Positions 22,970-35,345 of a stretch of DNA of 64,000 nt are shown here, piece by piece. This DNA is from Trichaptum fuscoviolaceum (taxonomy: Eukaryota > Basidiomycota > Agaricomycetes > Hymenochaetales > Trichaptaceae): NCBI GenBank assembly GCA_910574455.1, contig CAJSYZ010000005.1, positions 6,944,001 through 7,008,000 of the forward strand, in the 5' to 3' direction. The notes beneath the pieces were generated by a model. It saw nothing but the letters and a program-made list of their open reading frames with translations. It made no database searches and had not been told where the DNA came from. The translations under genes and the position numbers were made by a program. The stretch's first letter is position 1, and every line of letters starts with the position of its first letter.

Positions 22970-24521
22970 CTACCCAATTTGAATGCGTCCGTATAGTATC
23001 TCCATCCGCGCCACGCCCGGGCCCTCGTCTGTTTCGAGTAAGAGCAACTTCTCAATTTCTGGTCTTCGTATACACGATCGACGTCCACCTTGCACCACTT
23101 CTAAAGCTCCAAATTCAGACCAAGTAGGACGACTGCGGAGTTCCTGGAGGACATACGAAATTCGTCGCTGATCGCGCAATCGCGCAACGAATGTAAGCTA
23201 GTGGTACAGTGACAATCATTGAAGACCATCTACACCATATTTCACCATCAACCTTCATCTTCGCTAACGCATCAACATCAGCTTTGGTTTCAGTGCCGAA
23301 CTGAAATGTCCGAAGCGCAGGAAATGCTTTCAACAATTTCGCTAACCCTTCTAGAGAAAATCTGCCTTCCTCTTTTGAATACCTTGGAATAAGAATTAGA
23401 GTGAAGTCTGTTACTGCGGGAAATTTTCCGAAGAAATCAAAAACGTCTTCCATCAATTTGTTGAAGTCGTGAGAGTAGTCGAGGAATGAGAATGTCGTGC
23501 AAGCATGAAGTTGCGTTACGTCCGGGGCGTGTATTTGCGATAAAGCGAACTTGAATGTTTCTGCAGTCGAAGCGCTGCAGAACCTGAGGGAGAGAACCAG
23601 CGACGTCAGATTCGGAAATTCAACGGGCCTGAGCTGCAGGCGATCCATTGGGAAGTCGGGAGGTAATGACAGGCTCAGACTTTCGAGTCCGGTGCACGTC
23701 TGGAGAAATGTCCAGAGGAAAGTAATATTATCCCTGTTGAGCTTCATGCCTTCATCGGTAACGTTGAAGCAGAAAGAGACTAAAGAAGGGCACGGCCTTG
23801 GACTAGGGACAACGGAAGTCAATTCGAGCCGCCGCAGCGCTGGCATCTTCCATTGTTCGTAGAAGCGTTGCTTGCGATAATCAACTTCCGTTAGCCATCC
23901 CTCGTAGTTCGATGGGAATTTCACCCGTAAAAGATCAAGAGATTCCATGTTTCGCTGGGAAAGCCACTTGACGAGGCATTCTAGACGTTCTGTCTGATCC
24001 ATACTCCAATGATCGCCATACGAGCTCAGGTGTAATTCTCTCCAGCGATGTACGTCGTCTCTCATCGCCCAGAAGAACGATGATACGTCAGAGAAGAAGT
24101 CGGAAAGACATATATGAACAGTGAGTGTGGCTGTTCCTGATCGATACCTGAGATAATCGTAAAGCATTCCACCAGAGAACCATGAGTGTAGATCACTCCA
24201 GAGCGTTGGTGCCGAGTGTATCGTGACTCTGAATTGGTGGCAAATGTGAGATAATGTAACCTCGATCGGCATCTTGTTACGTTCTGTGGGGGTGACCAAC
24301 TAGGACGCTTCGAAGATCTTTAGCATAATGTCCTCAGGAAGACCGCATATACCGGATGGTATCAGTGTCCCCTTGCATTGAATTTGGATGTTGTTGATTC
24401 CACTGTCGATCATGTCTGCTACGCGAAGTAAAGTTGACCGAGCTTCTTGAAGTTTGCGGAGGCCACGTCGTATAGACGGTGCATCGTCGGGTTCTGGACG
24501 ACTCGGAAGAATAGAAGCCAC
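22970..24521 (-). pseudogene. Disabled F-box paralogue
   Basis: This minus-strand gene is homologous along its whole length to the F-box gene at 12417. It starts MASILPSRPEPDD, has the F-box ICGLPEDIMLKIFEAS and then an in-frame TAG at 24302-24300, immediately followed by the expected continuation MPIEVTLSHICHQFR and PTLWSDLHSWF. Near the 3' end, at about 23195-23170, the frame is lost: the tandem 8-mer TTGCGCGA occurs twice, and homology resumes in another frame as RPTWSEFGALEV (matching HPSWSAFEALQF of the intact gene). No intron with usable borders removes the TAG. Two independent lesions argue for a pseudogene, although a truncated F-box-only product of about 73 residues could still be made. 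Confidence 0.78.
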
Positions 24522-25140
24522 AGACCTTCATGGTATCCAGTGAGAAGAAAGAAAAATACAGGAAAGATTTACGAAGATACACCCACCCAAGGCCCACAAC
24601 CCACCAGCGGTCATTCCCTCGCTTTTCAGCAGAATCTCGAGAATCGAAGGTTCGAGCATCTTCAGCAAGTTGTCTCAGATGTCCGATTATAAAAGAGAAA
24701 AGAATGTGCTGGTCATTCGTAGGTGTGTGGCAGGGGAGGAGGTTGCAATAAATACCGACGTCCTTGGATGCAAAACGTGGAGTAAGGTAGGCCTAGCGCG
24801 TGATAAGTAGTAAGTCTTGAGATCGATCCTCTCCATATCTGTGATTAGCTGGGTCCACGCACGTAAACTCCCAGCTCATGAAGCAACGTAACTTGCTTTG
24901 GACACAGTATATAAACGTGCCGTCAAGTTTAATTTTTTCCTCACATATAGATCACTTCAACTGAATAAAGTGCAGTGACTTCGATACCATTGTCGTACTT
25001 CTGGTCAACGATTGTCGTATTATCCGCATCACATGTATAATAGGATATGATAAAGAAGCAAAAAGGAATACAGAATTCTTGTTAAGAGTATAAATTAGGG
25101 ACGCTCCAAGACGTAATTTTTGACGTATTAACTCACCAAA
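24522..25140. other. Intergenic region
   Basis: The former promoter of the F-box pseudogene plus the 3' flank of VPS29. I see no other gene. Confidence 0.45.
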
Positions 25141-25986
25141 CTACCATACATTCTGCGCCGTAGGTCCAGGGCTCATCGAGCCACTCGGGATGGCTTGAGG
25201 AAGCACACTAGATTTTGGCGCGTTCGTAACAACCGGATCTACAAGCTCGCGCCTCCACTCAATTTTTTCTACCCGTACTTCTCCTTCGTGTAACTGGTAG
25301 AGGTAGGTAACGACAACAGGACCTTGCACGTCCATAAGAGCGAATGAGGGTGGCGGGTCCCTAACATAATTTTTTTCACGTTAGTGTTGCCGACTGGAGC
25401 ACATACAGGAATCTGAAGAAGCGCACTCTGTAAAGGCGCCTGTCCAAGCACCGGTTGCTGTCCCTGGGTTCAAGAAGAACCGCCCATCATACTCCGTTGC
25501 TTGGAACCTTGAGTTCGCCAGAGAGTCAGCCATACATACGTCACTCAGATGTACGGCCGTTACTTACACATGCGTATGTCCAGATACCAGCACATCAACA
25601 TCCATCTGCCGTGCAATTGCGCTCAAGGAATCCAAGTCGCCAGACGGAATGCATTGATGTCCGTGAATAACACCAATCTTTATTGGCGGATGCGTCAATG
25701 TTATTGATAACGGGAACAAAGGGTTCTAGGCATCCTCAACGATGTATCAGCTACATTGAATCTCTTGGAGTCAATTTACATTGCACACCTCGTCGTAGTC
25801 GCCTCTAACAACGTTCACATCTGGTGCTACCGTCCGCAGGTATTCTAAGGTCTCCTTGTCGCATACGTTGCCGGTGCAGATGATCTGCTGAATCTTTCCA
25901 GGAACGAGAAGCTTTTTGAACTTTGCCGGTAGGTCGTGTGTCCTGTGAGGGATATGTAGATCACCAATGACAAGTACTAGAACCAT
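25141..25986 (-). CDS. VPS29: Retromer subunit Vps29
   Basis: The first exon starts at ATG 25986 with [15 protein letters not shown], the first metallophosphoesterase-fold motif, then [19 protein letters not shown] and [11 protein letters not shown]. After a GTAAAT...CTAG intron comes [18 protein letters not shown], then [12 protein letters not shown] and [12 protein letters not shown], followed by [11 protein letters not shown] and a final exon with [14 protein letters not shown]. These are all signature segments of Vps29. The protein joins Vps35 and Vps26 in the retromer coat on endosomes and recycles cargo to the Golgi; its phosphatase-like pocket acts as a protein-binding surface. The tail ending TAQNVW extends a little past the animal protein, as in other fungi. 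The gene is intact and transcribed away from VPS72. Confidence 0.93.
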
Positions 25987-26144
25987 GTTCGCTGCGGACG
26001 CTGTTCTACAGCAGTGAACCAAGCGGAGTGGTATCGGCCATAGACCTGCCCTGAGCACAATCGTGGGAAAATCTATGCGCTCCCCCAACTTGAAGGGCGT
26101 ATTCTAACTATGTATTTACTATACACTCACGACTAACCGCAATC
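25987..26144. promoter_or_regulatory. Shared bidirectional promoter VPS29/VPS72
   Basis: Only 158 bp separate the start codons of two divergently transcribed housekeeping genes, so both core promoters must lie here or overlap the first exons. No TATA box of canonical sequence is seen, which fits constitutive expression. Confidence 0.6.
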
Positions 26145-27613
26145 ATGGATGGTGATGAAGACACCCTTGTCAGACGCAGACCGAAGCGTAGCACCGCTGG
26201 GAACAGGTGTGTATCTCATTCCTTTCTCGCCGTTGTGCTATGGCTGATTTCCACCTCCGAAGCGCAGGATGGAGGCAGCATTAGCTGAGTTGGCTATGCA
26301 AAACTTAGAGCCGGAGCCAGAAGACGACGATGACTTTGCCGGGCCAGAAGGTGAACTTCATTTCGTGCCTATCTCTTAGGACTTGGCTAATGTCCCTTGT
26401 TGGTTATAGATGAGGCAGAAGTATTTGATTCTGACTTTGAAAGTACCGATGAAGAGGCTGCCCAGGAGGACGAAGCTGCGGGAGAGAAGCAAATCGTCGA
26501 GGAGGAGAAACAGACGAAACGAGTGTGTTATGAAGGGCTCCGTTTTTTGCTTTGTTTGCTCACTGTTCCAAGGTGCTACGCCAACGTGTCGCCCGCTTTG
26601 AAGGTCGGCAACGTCAAGCAGGACCTAAAGACCCACGTCGTCCTGGCGTCCGAAAAATCCGAAGACGGGTCTCACTGGGAGCTGCAGTTGACGTGGAATC
26701 TGGAGATGTCTTTGTACCAGGATTGAAGCGAAAAAGCAGGCGGCAGAGTACGATGCTAAGCTCCCAGATTACGCACACTCGTATGCGCGACGCAGAAGAG
26801 AGGAAGGTTGTTAACCATTATCTTCTAATGATTATGGTTCTTCTAAACTAAATTACATTCATGCAGGCATCGATGCCGAAGAAGGCAAAGGAGGTGGTGC
26901 ACAATTACACCCAGGCCGAACTAATCTCTCGGGCTCTTGATACCGAGGAAGGGAACATTCTTGAACATCGAAATTACCTTTTTGAAGAAGAAGAGAAACG
27001 TAAACGGGCGAAAGTTGTTCGGAAGGTCGTGTCTGGCCCTGTGCTTCGATATATCAGCAAGATAGGAGAGGACCATATATCGGTAGAAAGGCCTGCCACT
27101 CGACCAACACATCCTCATTCTCAGAGCACGCTAGATCCGAGCGCTGGCTTCGCACAGGGGTCGTCGGGTCCCATTCATACCCTGCCTCTCGTTGAGACGA
27201 GGACTGAGAAAGTGACGAGAAACTACTTGGTACACGAGCTCGACCAGCGAGAGGACATTCCCAAACCGCGTTGGGAGGAGACGATGGGCGCTGTTTTTGG
27301 CGATCACGTCAAGTGGGATGAGATTAAAGTCTACACCTCCAGACACAGACCCTTAGGTGAGTAGTACACTGACAGCATCTGCATTTCATTTTGACGCGAA
27401 CCATCACCAGCGCGACCCGTAACAGTCTGCCCGATCACTGGGCGACGAGCCATCTACCGCGACCCGCGAAGCGGGGTTCCCTTCGCAAACGTTGGCGCGT
27501 TCAAGACGATCACCCACGTTTTGTCGCACGATTATGTCTGGAATGAGCGGTTGGGCTGCTATGTAGCAAAAGCTAAACAAGCGGCACAGCTGCCGGCGGA
27601 AGAAGTGATATGA
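26145..27613 (+). CDS. VPS72: SWR1 complex subunit Swc2/Vps72 (YL1 family)
   Basis: Multi-exon gene starting MDGDEDTLVRRRPKRSTAGNR, the basic YL1 N-terminus, then an acidic stretch (DEAEVFDSDFESTDEEAAQE) of the kind that binds H2A.Z-H2B, then basic blocks (VRKIRRR, GLKRKSRRQ). The central part contains YTQAELISRALDTEEGN and EHRNYLFEEEEKRKRAK. The C-terminal YL1_C domain is rebuilt across the last intron: RPVTVCPITGRRAIYRDPRS followed by GVPFANVGAFK. The stop is TGA 27611-27613. Known role: histone chaperone subunit of the SWR1 remodeller that deposits H2A.Z in chromatin. Another SWR1 subunit, Swc5, is encoded about 13 kb away in this window. Confidence 0.93.
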
Positions 27614-28730
27614 TGATCTTCCTGTGTTTGGAACCGTACGTTTGTATCGATAGCCTCTCTTCATGTGTATTTTTGAATAGGATGAGATCCTTGAAGATCG
27701 AGTGCTTTGCTCCTCGATTTCTTCTACCAACGGAATGGATGCTCCATTCTGTTTTCTTCATTTGCTAGGAGTATCAGGCGACCGTTGCTGTTCCGTCGGT
27801 TATGCTACGAGATGATTCTAAGTCCTTGTTCGCATGTCAATGGGTGAGTCCTTTTTTTTGTTTTCTGTGGAGAGTGGCATGTTTGACGTCAGGTAATTTA
27901 CCGTTTTACTCTGTTCATTTTGACTACGCTGTTTGATTTGCAACCGGATGATTGTTATCACTGATATTGCACTGGGCAACAATACGTCCTTTCTACTAGT
28001 ATTGCTGTAGCCCGCATGCAAGTATAAATTTTGCGCATCAAGTCGACTTCTACATAGCCATTCAAGCAGAGTAAAATGCATTTTACGTTTTGGTTCTGCA
28101 TTTTATTCACATTATATTGTGCGACCTATGGTCTACTAGGAGGATAGTCGGACGTCAGAAGGAAGATCTCCTTACCGACGCTGAAGCTCTCAGGCTGTAT
28201 ATAAATTAAGCCTCAACAGGTGGCGCGTATCACAAGTGATGAACGGTAAATGGGCGCGCGTTTTCCATTGTCAGGAAATTGGCTATTCATAGTGGTCGTG
28301 GAAATGATAGGGTCAAAAGGCGTTGTTGCATTCTCATGCAACGCGGACAATATGTAACTCGATTGGTTATAATCGGATGAACAGGAGGGCGCTTGAAAAT
28401 AGCGTGTTCCCGCTGGACGACCTACTAGTAGGACGACACGCCCTAAAAGCAGCGTACAACGGCAGGCGCGAACTATACCATTCTGGCTAGCGAAATTCAA
28501 GGGACTCTTGCACCGGGGCTTCCGGTACGCCAGACATCACTGATACTTACACGCCCCAGGTCGGGCTCGTGTGCGCTGTGCTGTAATTGAGTTACACGGA
28601 TTCGTACGGCTTTCACCACCCTCTCAAAGCGGGGCTGTGTTCGCTTGTGCAGGCTGTCCTAGGCCATCTCGGATGATATCTTCTACGCCGATATCAACCT
28701 TTCTCTCTTAACGAGACCAGATCCAAAGCA
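27614..28730. other. Intergenic region
   Basis: About 1.1 kb between VPS72 and the first gene of the oxidative block. I see only short open frames. The last 150 bp are expected to be the promoter of the FAD oxidase. Confidence 0.45.
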
Positions 28731-30815
28731 ATGTCATCACCATCCAGTCCTCTGATCCTACCCTTCATGGGCGTCCTTTCCTTCCTGCTCGCTGCTGGTC
28801 TTCGGTACTTTGCGTTTACGGACACGGTGATAGGGGACACTGTGGGACCTGTGCTATTGCCAAGAGATCCTTCCCCGGCCCATGCTGCCCAGCGCGCATG
28901 TAAGCTCTTGAACGAGACTTTGCCTAGAATCGTTGCTTTCCCAGGTCAGGCAATACCTCCAGGGATAATGGCAGGACACTCGACTAACTCCTAGAACGTA
29001 GGTTCACACCAGTTCACCGAGGACGTCGAGCACTGGACAGTGTCAAGCGAGCAAACCGCAACGTGCTCTGTAGAGCCTCACAGTCCTTCGGATGTGAGTG
29101 CAATAGTGAGTTAGCATAACCCAGATCTGCACAAACAGTCACTGATGAGTTGTTGACAGTTGAGGACCTTAGGCGAACAAGATGTGCGGGCGCCGTTTGC
29201 GGTAAGATCATTCGTGCGACTACGATCTAGATGCGTTTACGACACAATGCTAGGTCAAGTCGGGTGGACATGGCTATAACCTGGGTCAAAGTTCGACAAC
29301 AGGAGTGCAGATATCGATGTCCAGGTTTACGGGTGTAACATACGACGCAGAGAGAGGAATGGTGGAGATCGGGGTTGGATTGACCTGGGATCAAGTGTAC
29401 GAGAAATTAGAGCCGATGGGTGTGATGGTTGCTGGTGGTCGAACGCCTGGTATTGGTAAGTCAGTCCCGTTCTGCCGTATGAACATTGATCTTGACACAA
29501 AAGTCTCGGAAGGCGTTGGAGGGCTGAGCCTTGGAGGCGGTTATTCATGGAAAACCAATCAATATGGACTTACAGTAGATACCATTGTCGCGCACAATAT
29601 TGTGTTGCCTTCGGGGCAGCAGATACGTGTTACGAACACATCATATCCTGATCTATTCTTTGGCTTGAAGGTCAGCGTTACGATACTGCCGGTGTTCAAT
29701 CGCTTACCTCAGTTTCTCTGCAGGGTGGATTAAACAATTTCGGGATAGTTACCTCAATTATATTTGAAGCACATTCCCAACCACAAGTATTCGTATGTCG
29801 CTTTCCAAAACTCTATGGTGTGAGGGGCTGATGAACATACATGTTCCCAGGGAGGGATTTTAAGCTATAGCATAGACAACATCAACGCTGTTAACCAAGC
29901 AGTCGCGAAATATTCACTTACTAATGCGGATCCGAAGTCCCAGATCCTTGTATCATACGCTTCAATAGCAAACCAGGTGCATTTCATGAGTGCCGTGTTG
30001 TAGCTTTCACTAATGGACTCCAATTAGTTTATGGCCAATATATTCTTATTCTACGACGAGCCCACTTTACCGGCAGGGATGTTTGAAGACTTTCTTGCGA
30101 CCCCGACGATAGTCAGAGATGTCAGGACACGGACCTTTGTTGATTTCTTATCAGTATTTAATGGAGGCGATCTAGGAATTGGATCCTTCGGGTAAGCAAA
30201 GAGCGCTATGGTTTATCTGCCTGAAGATTGTGGCTGAACATCCAATTTCCACAGAATTGCACAGCACAGTATACCCATCGTACGATACACGATACCTATT
30301 CTCAACGAAATAGTCGACCAAATTATGACGCTTGGAGAAAAGCTCACCTCGGAAAGTAACGGGTCGCTCATCATTGTGAGTGTTGCACCAGAGCCTCTCT
30401 TCCAACCAAACAGCCATTCGAAGGGTGGGGCGTTCCCGCACTCGCCGACTCGACAGCTCACGCAGGCGTCGCCCTTTATCGCGTACCAAGAAAACAGCAG
30501 TCTCCCTTTGTGTAAGTCATCTGACATTGCGCCGACAAGCGAATTTTGCGCTGATCAATTGAAGAAGCTGTCCAGAGGACGCGCCATAGAGCGTACGTGA
30601 AGGAGCTCAAGCAGCTCACGAAGAGTATCCAAGCGCGAGCAGTTACAGAGGGCGAGAGCCGATGGGACGATGTCCTCTATCCGAATTATGCTCTCATCGA
30701 TACACCTCTCGAGCTCCTTTATGGATCGAATGTCCAGAGATTACGCACACTCGCTGAGAGGTATGACCCGACAGGCCTCATGAGCGGATTAACTGGCGGG
30801 TTTCACTTCACATGA
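28731..30815 (+). CDS. Berberine-bridge-type FAD oxidase (PCMH domain, AA7-like)
   Basis: A gene of about ten exons. The N-terminus (LPFMGVLSFLLAAGLRYFAF) is a signal peptide or signal anchor. The PCMH-type FAD domain follows: FAVKSGGHGYNLGQSST, where the His after SGG is the usual site of 8-alpha-histidyl FAD attachment, then VEIGVGLTWDQVYEKLEPMG and VAGGRTPGIGVGGLSLGGGY. The Cys that makes a second FAD bond in bicovalent enzymes (GxC before VGG) is absent, so mono-covalent FAD is expected. The C-terminus has RWDDVLYPNYALIDTPLELL and YDPTGLMSGLTGG (BBE domain). Fungal members oxidise sugars, oligosaccharides or alkaloid-like alcohols, many forming H2O2 from O2; the substrate cannot be read here. 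It is the first of four same-strand genes with secretion signals. Confidence 0.88.
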
Positions 30816-32474
30816 GATTAGCACCCGGAGAGCGATGTAATATTGTATTCTTGTATCATTGTACCGTCAGTTGACCTTAGTAAGACATCAGTATAAAATT
30901 CTCATACAAACAGCATTAGACAATCGACAGTACCTGGGGCCTGGAGCCGTATAATACTGTCTGATAAAATTAATAATATGCGTCAAAAAAGGACCGTTGC
31001 TCACAGTGTTGTCGAACTTCAGACAGCCTTTATTGGAGAGACGCGTAGGCCACGTATACAGGTGTCGGGTTTTCATGGGGCTGACAATCGTTCATATATT
31101 AAGATAAAACTAGAAGATCAGGTTTCGGTCTTACTCTCAGAATCCAAGGAGCAGTAGACCTAGCATACATTTGAGAGAAAGACGACTCGAAAGGTGGTTG
31201 AACATTGTGGTCGTGGACGATGCTTGAAGTTTGTTGAAGTTTGGTGGTCGCCGCCCGTTTGCTCGGAGCCGATCGGCCCCCGTTCCACTTGGCCTTAGCC
31301 GAGTGCGCTCAGAATTTAAAGTTGGCGGACGTTTCTGCTTCGTACCTTCATCATCTCTCAACACTTCAAACTTCGGAGCTCTCTAATGTGCAATTGGTAT
31401 TCAGGAATACCTCATAGTCCTTACCAGCGAATACTGTGCCTCACAGCGATTACAAACATCATCGATGTTACTCGATCAAATTTCAAGTTATATTTCAGTC
31501 CTTCAAGTTGTGCCAGTGACCGAAATTATATCCCGCGGCTTGCGACTCAACTTGAAATAACTATGGTTCTATTCGTCTTTCCGCAGGCTTAGCCATTCTC
31601 CCCTCAAGCTTGAATACACGAAAATAGAGGACTCCATTTCTCATTGACGTTGTCGATGAAGCCGCGAGAAACACCACTGGCATGGCCGTGTCTATGCAGA
31701 CACATTGAATGTCCAGCTGGCCAATCTAAACTAGGGCAGTAGGTCACAAAAATTGGGGACTTTCGAATTCTCGTATTCTCTGTTGAGGCTTCCCGTCCCG
31801 ACATGGCACGCGCACATCATCGACGGTTCGTTTCATTTCTCAGAGTTCCATGTGTTATATGAATCTCACACAAATTAGACCAGTATCATAGGCCAACATT
31901 GCCGCCATAACTGGGTCTGCTTGTCTGCTTGCGGAACATAATGCGATTTGGATGATACGCCAAGCAAATTTCATCGCTGAGAACGCAAACTATCAATACC
32001 ATTTCAGCGGACTCCGGTGGATCAGCACGTATTCCATGTGTGATTCGGGCCCGCCCTGTGCTCGGTACCGTCCTCCAATGACCTTGCGACTGATTTCAGC
32101 TCTTAGCGGGTGCAAACCATAACTTTCGCACTCGGACATGGTGCTTGTCAATCTCTGTTCACTGATGGTGCCTTTGCAGTACTCTTTCACGCCGTATCCT
32201 AAGCTCCTTGTAAGCTGTGATTCGCATGCGCCTGAAATCCTAACTCATCATTACACATCAGATCGTCTGTGAGTGGCTTTCCCCTTCTTCAGCATCTCCA
32301 TGAGTATGAAGCTCTGTCCCAAGTCTTGGCGCATTGATTCTCATGCTCTGTGGCAATTTCATCTCTGCTACTACTAGCTTTCGATGGCTATAAAGGACAT
32401 CGGCTGAAGCTCTGTGGTCCTCACTCTTCAAGCTAATCTCTTGATACGTCTGGAAGGTCAAAGCATCGTACTTT
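30816..32474. other. Intergenic region, includes Mn peroxidase promoter
   Basis: About 1.7 kb without a recognisable gene. Short open frames on both strands have no family resemblance. The 3' part holds the peroxidase promoter, with a TATA box at 32389. Confidence 0.45.
32389..32394 (+). promoter_or_regulatory. TATA box of the Mn peroxidase gene
   Basis: TATAAA 86 bp upstream of the start codon at 32475, a typical spacing for strongly regulated basidiomycete peroxidase genes. Confidence 0.6.
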
Positions 32475-33747
32475 ATGTTACTCAAGCTCACTCTCGTCTC
32501 TGCCGCCGTCGCTTTTGCTTCTTTCGTTACCGCGGAGAGGACCAAGCGCGTGGACTGTGGCGGTGGAAACTTCGCAAGTGACGAGGCTGTTAGTTTTTTC
32601 CCTAATCTCTAAATTTTAGCTTTACTTACTACATCCCGTAGTGCTGTCCTTTCGTTTCTCTTAAATCTGATCTGGATGACATTTTCGAAGGTACATGTGG
32701 TGAAGATGTGCATGAAGTCTTGCGCCTGTCCTTCCACGATGCCATTGGCTTCTCGAAGAGCGGTACTCTCCAAGGCCACGGCGCGGACGGTTCAATGATT
32801 CTTTTTGCTAAGATTGAGACCAACTTCGCAGCAAACAACGGTATCGACGACTCGGTGAATCTGCTTGCCCCATTGCTTCAGAAGCATAAGGTCTCAGCAG
32901 GCGACCTTATACAATTTGCTAATGCCGTTGGGCTTACCAATTGTCCTGGAGCACCTCGCATTCAATTCCTTGCTGGCCGCCCGAACGCGACATTCCCCGC
33001 CAGCGACGGAACAGTTCCGGAACCGCAAGACAGTGTCGATAAGATTCTTGCACGCATGTCGGATGGCGGCTTCACTCCCGCTGAGCTGATCCACCTACTT
33101 GCATCCCACACTGTCGCTCGCTCAGATACACTCGTCCCGGGGCACACAGCAGTGCCATTCGACACTACACCGTTCACATTCGACACACAGGTCTTCCTCG
33201 AGGTCCTGCTTAAGGGTGTCGGCGTTCCCTTCGGTGTCAACAACACTTCGGGCGCGGAAGTAAATTCCCCCTTGCCCGCAGCAGGTGAAATGCGCCTCCA
33301 GTCCGATTTCGCGCTCGCCCGCGACCCACGAACGGCTTGCGAGTGGCAGAGCATGGTCGCTGACCAAAGTCTGATGGTGTCTAACTTCAAGAGTGCAATG
33401 GAAAAGCTCGCAATCACTGGCCAGAAGGGAAAGCTTGTCGACTGTTCGGATCTGATCCCCGCGGCTAAGCCCGCGGTAACCAAGAAGGCAACGTACGTCG
33501 ACATTATACTGCCTCTTTTTTGTCACCGTCATAACATTTTCTTGCTTTGAAGATTCCCGGCGGGAACAGGTCCCAAGGACGTTGAACAAGCTTGCCATAG
33601 TCCCTTCCCGGTTCTCCGCGTTGATCGTAAGTCACACTTTCTGCATGCCTTTCATGGTCGTACTAAGTTATCCTCTCAGCTGGCCAATCAACGCAGATCC
33701 CCGCGTGCCCGGATGGCAGCCTCAACATTGCCGACTGCCCCTCTTAG
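32475..33747 (+). CDS. Secreted manganese peroxidase (class II, AA2, short type)
   Basis: Four or more exons give a 368-residue precursor with a signal peptide ([20 protein letters not shown]) and an RTKR-type propeptide. The distal haem side reads [16 protein letters not shown], with Arg66 and His70 catalytic. The proximal side is [12 protein letters not shown], with His194 as haem ligand. The Mn(II) site is complete: Glu59, Glu63 and Asp200 sit at the spacing known from Mn and versatile peroxidases. The position of the surface Trp of versatile/lignin peroxidase (five residues before the proximal His) is His189, so direct oxidation of non-phenolic lignin by long-range transfer is not expected. 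The C-terminus is short (NIADCPS). The enzyme uses H2O2 to make Mn(III), a diffusible oxidant of phenolic lignin. It neighbours a candidate H2O2 producer. Confidence 0.94.
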
Positions 33748-35345
33748 TGAAAAGGATACCTTGATTTCTGAAGAGCTCTTCTTGTTTCGATTGTCGAACA
33801 GATTGAATAGTTTTAATTTTGTGTCTATTTTGGTGAACGCTTCGGTCGAATCACCAATTTATTTTGCATATAAAGGAGGATCTGCTCGTGCACATCACAA
33901 ATGTGATAATATATGTGCATCTCGTCGAACAAAAATGTCTCTGGTTCGAAAAGAAGAGGTATACGGTATTGCGGACAAGATACGTAAATAAAAGGCGCAC
34001 TTGATAAACTCTTAGTATTATATGTACATACTACATAGTATATGATGTACATTCACCTTACGAGATAGTGCTATTTACTACTACTATATATAGTGGTGGT
34101 ACTACACACTTAAGTAGTATTACATAAGTGCCGACGGTCGGCATATTTCATGCTTGACGTCAGTTCGCCTTCGAGACGTTGAACTTGGTCTTGGCGGCTA
34201 TTTTGGCTGCGAGTCCTGCCAGACGTGCATCCTTTGATTACTACCATTGCAACACTTGTGCGCGCGAGACCAGCGGATGCCTTGGACCTGTGAGTAGACT
34301 GATTCTGGGACTATGTGCGGATCTTGTAAATACTGTTCATCTTTTGTTTATGCAAGACCACAAGACCATTACCATCATACCCCGCTTCTTATACCTCCAC
34401 ATTAGTGCGTGCAAGTTGCTCTTCGTTCAGGCCAATGATGTGTTTTATCTCATGTGAAAGCAAACTAGATGGGAAGCGGGTGAGGTTCTCTGCGCACCTC
34501 GGAAAGCACGTTACTATTGGATAGAAAGCAAGACCCGAAAACATTTTCGCGACGCGATGCTGGGAAGTGGACTTATCTTTTGTGACGGTGGTAAAGAGTT
34601 AGTGGGATTAAAAGTGGATGAGAGTTGTTTGAGCTACTGTTAGATACTATGGTATCCGGAAACGTTCTATACATCATCAGGTTAGTACTATGGCTATTTC
34701 GAACTGTAATTATCTCATTAACTTCTGTGAAGCGTGGATGCCTACAATGTCCACGCGATACATCTTTTCTTTGATACTCTTCTTCGACTGAGATAGCCGC
34801 ATATCATAGTATGGTGAGCACCGTACTCAGTTCTAACAGCGCTCGAATGTCAGGGCAGAGAGGTCATATGAACAGACTCCCCATAAAAGGGATGCTGGGA
34901 ATTCGGCAAGAACAACAGGTATTTCTTGCCAATGTCCGGATGCCGTGCGGTGATAAGGCAGTATCTCACATTACCAGGATGGTGTCAGGGACTTGACGCG
35001 AAGTAGAAGAAATCCAGAGCACAATGGCTCGGATATGAGTGTAATGCCTGATGTTTCACTGAAACAAAAATGGGTCCGTAGGGACCTATACGTTCCTGCC
35101 CATACTCCTTCCTTTGCACCACTATCGACTAGGCAACGGCACCCGGGCCGTGCATCAGCTGCTGGGTTGTTGAGCTTATCTTTTCTCTTGACTCGCCGTG
35201 GCCATCTGGCAATCGCACCTATATCTGGTTGCCTTCTTCAACTTCATGGATCGTATAAGAAGTGATCCTGAAAGAAGATGGATGTTCGACGTCCCGGGAT
35301 CTCTGCGGATTGACAGTTTTCATTTGGTGTGAGTTTTCCTCCAAC
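33748..35345. other. Intergenic region
   Basis: About 1.6 kb without a supported gene. A near-perfect TA-rich hairpin (ACTACTACTATATATAGTGG) lies at 34078. The amidase promoter should be in the last few hundred bases. Confidence 0.45.

Noticed and set aside
22650..22985. Local duplication starting GTCTCAAT at 22683 and 22937
   Set aside because: Similarity is short and patchy, too weak to call a repeat without alignment statistics.
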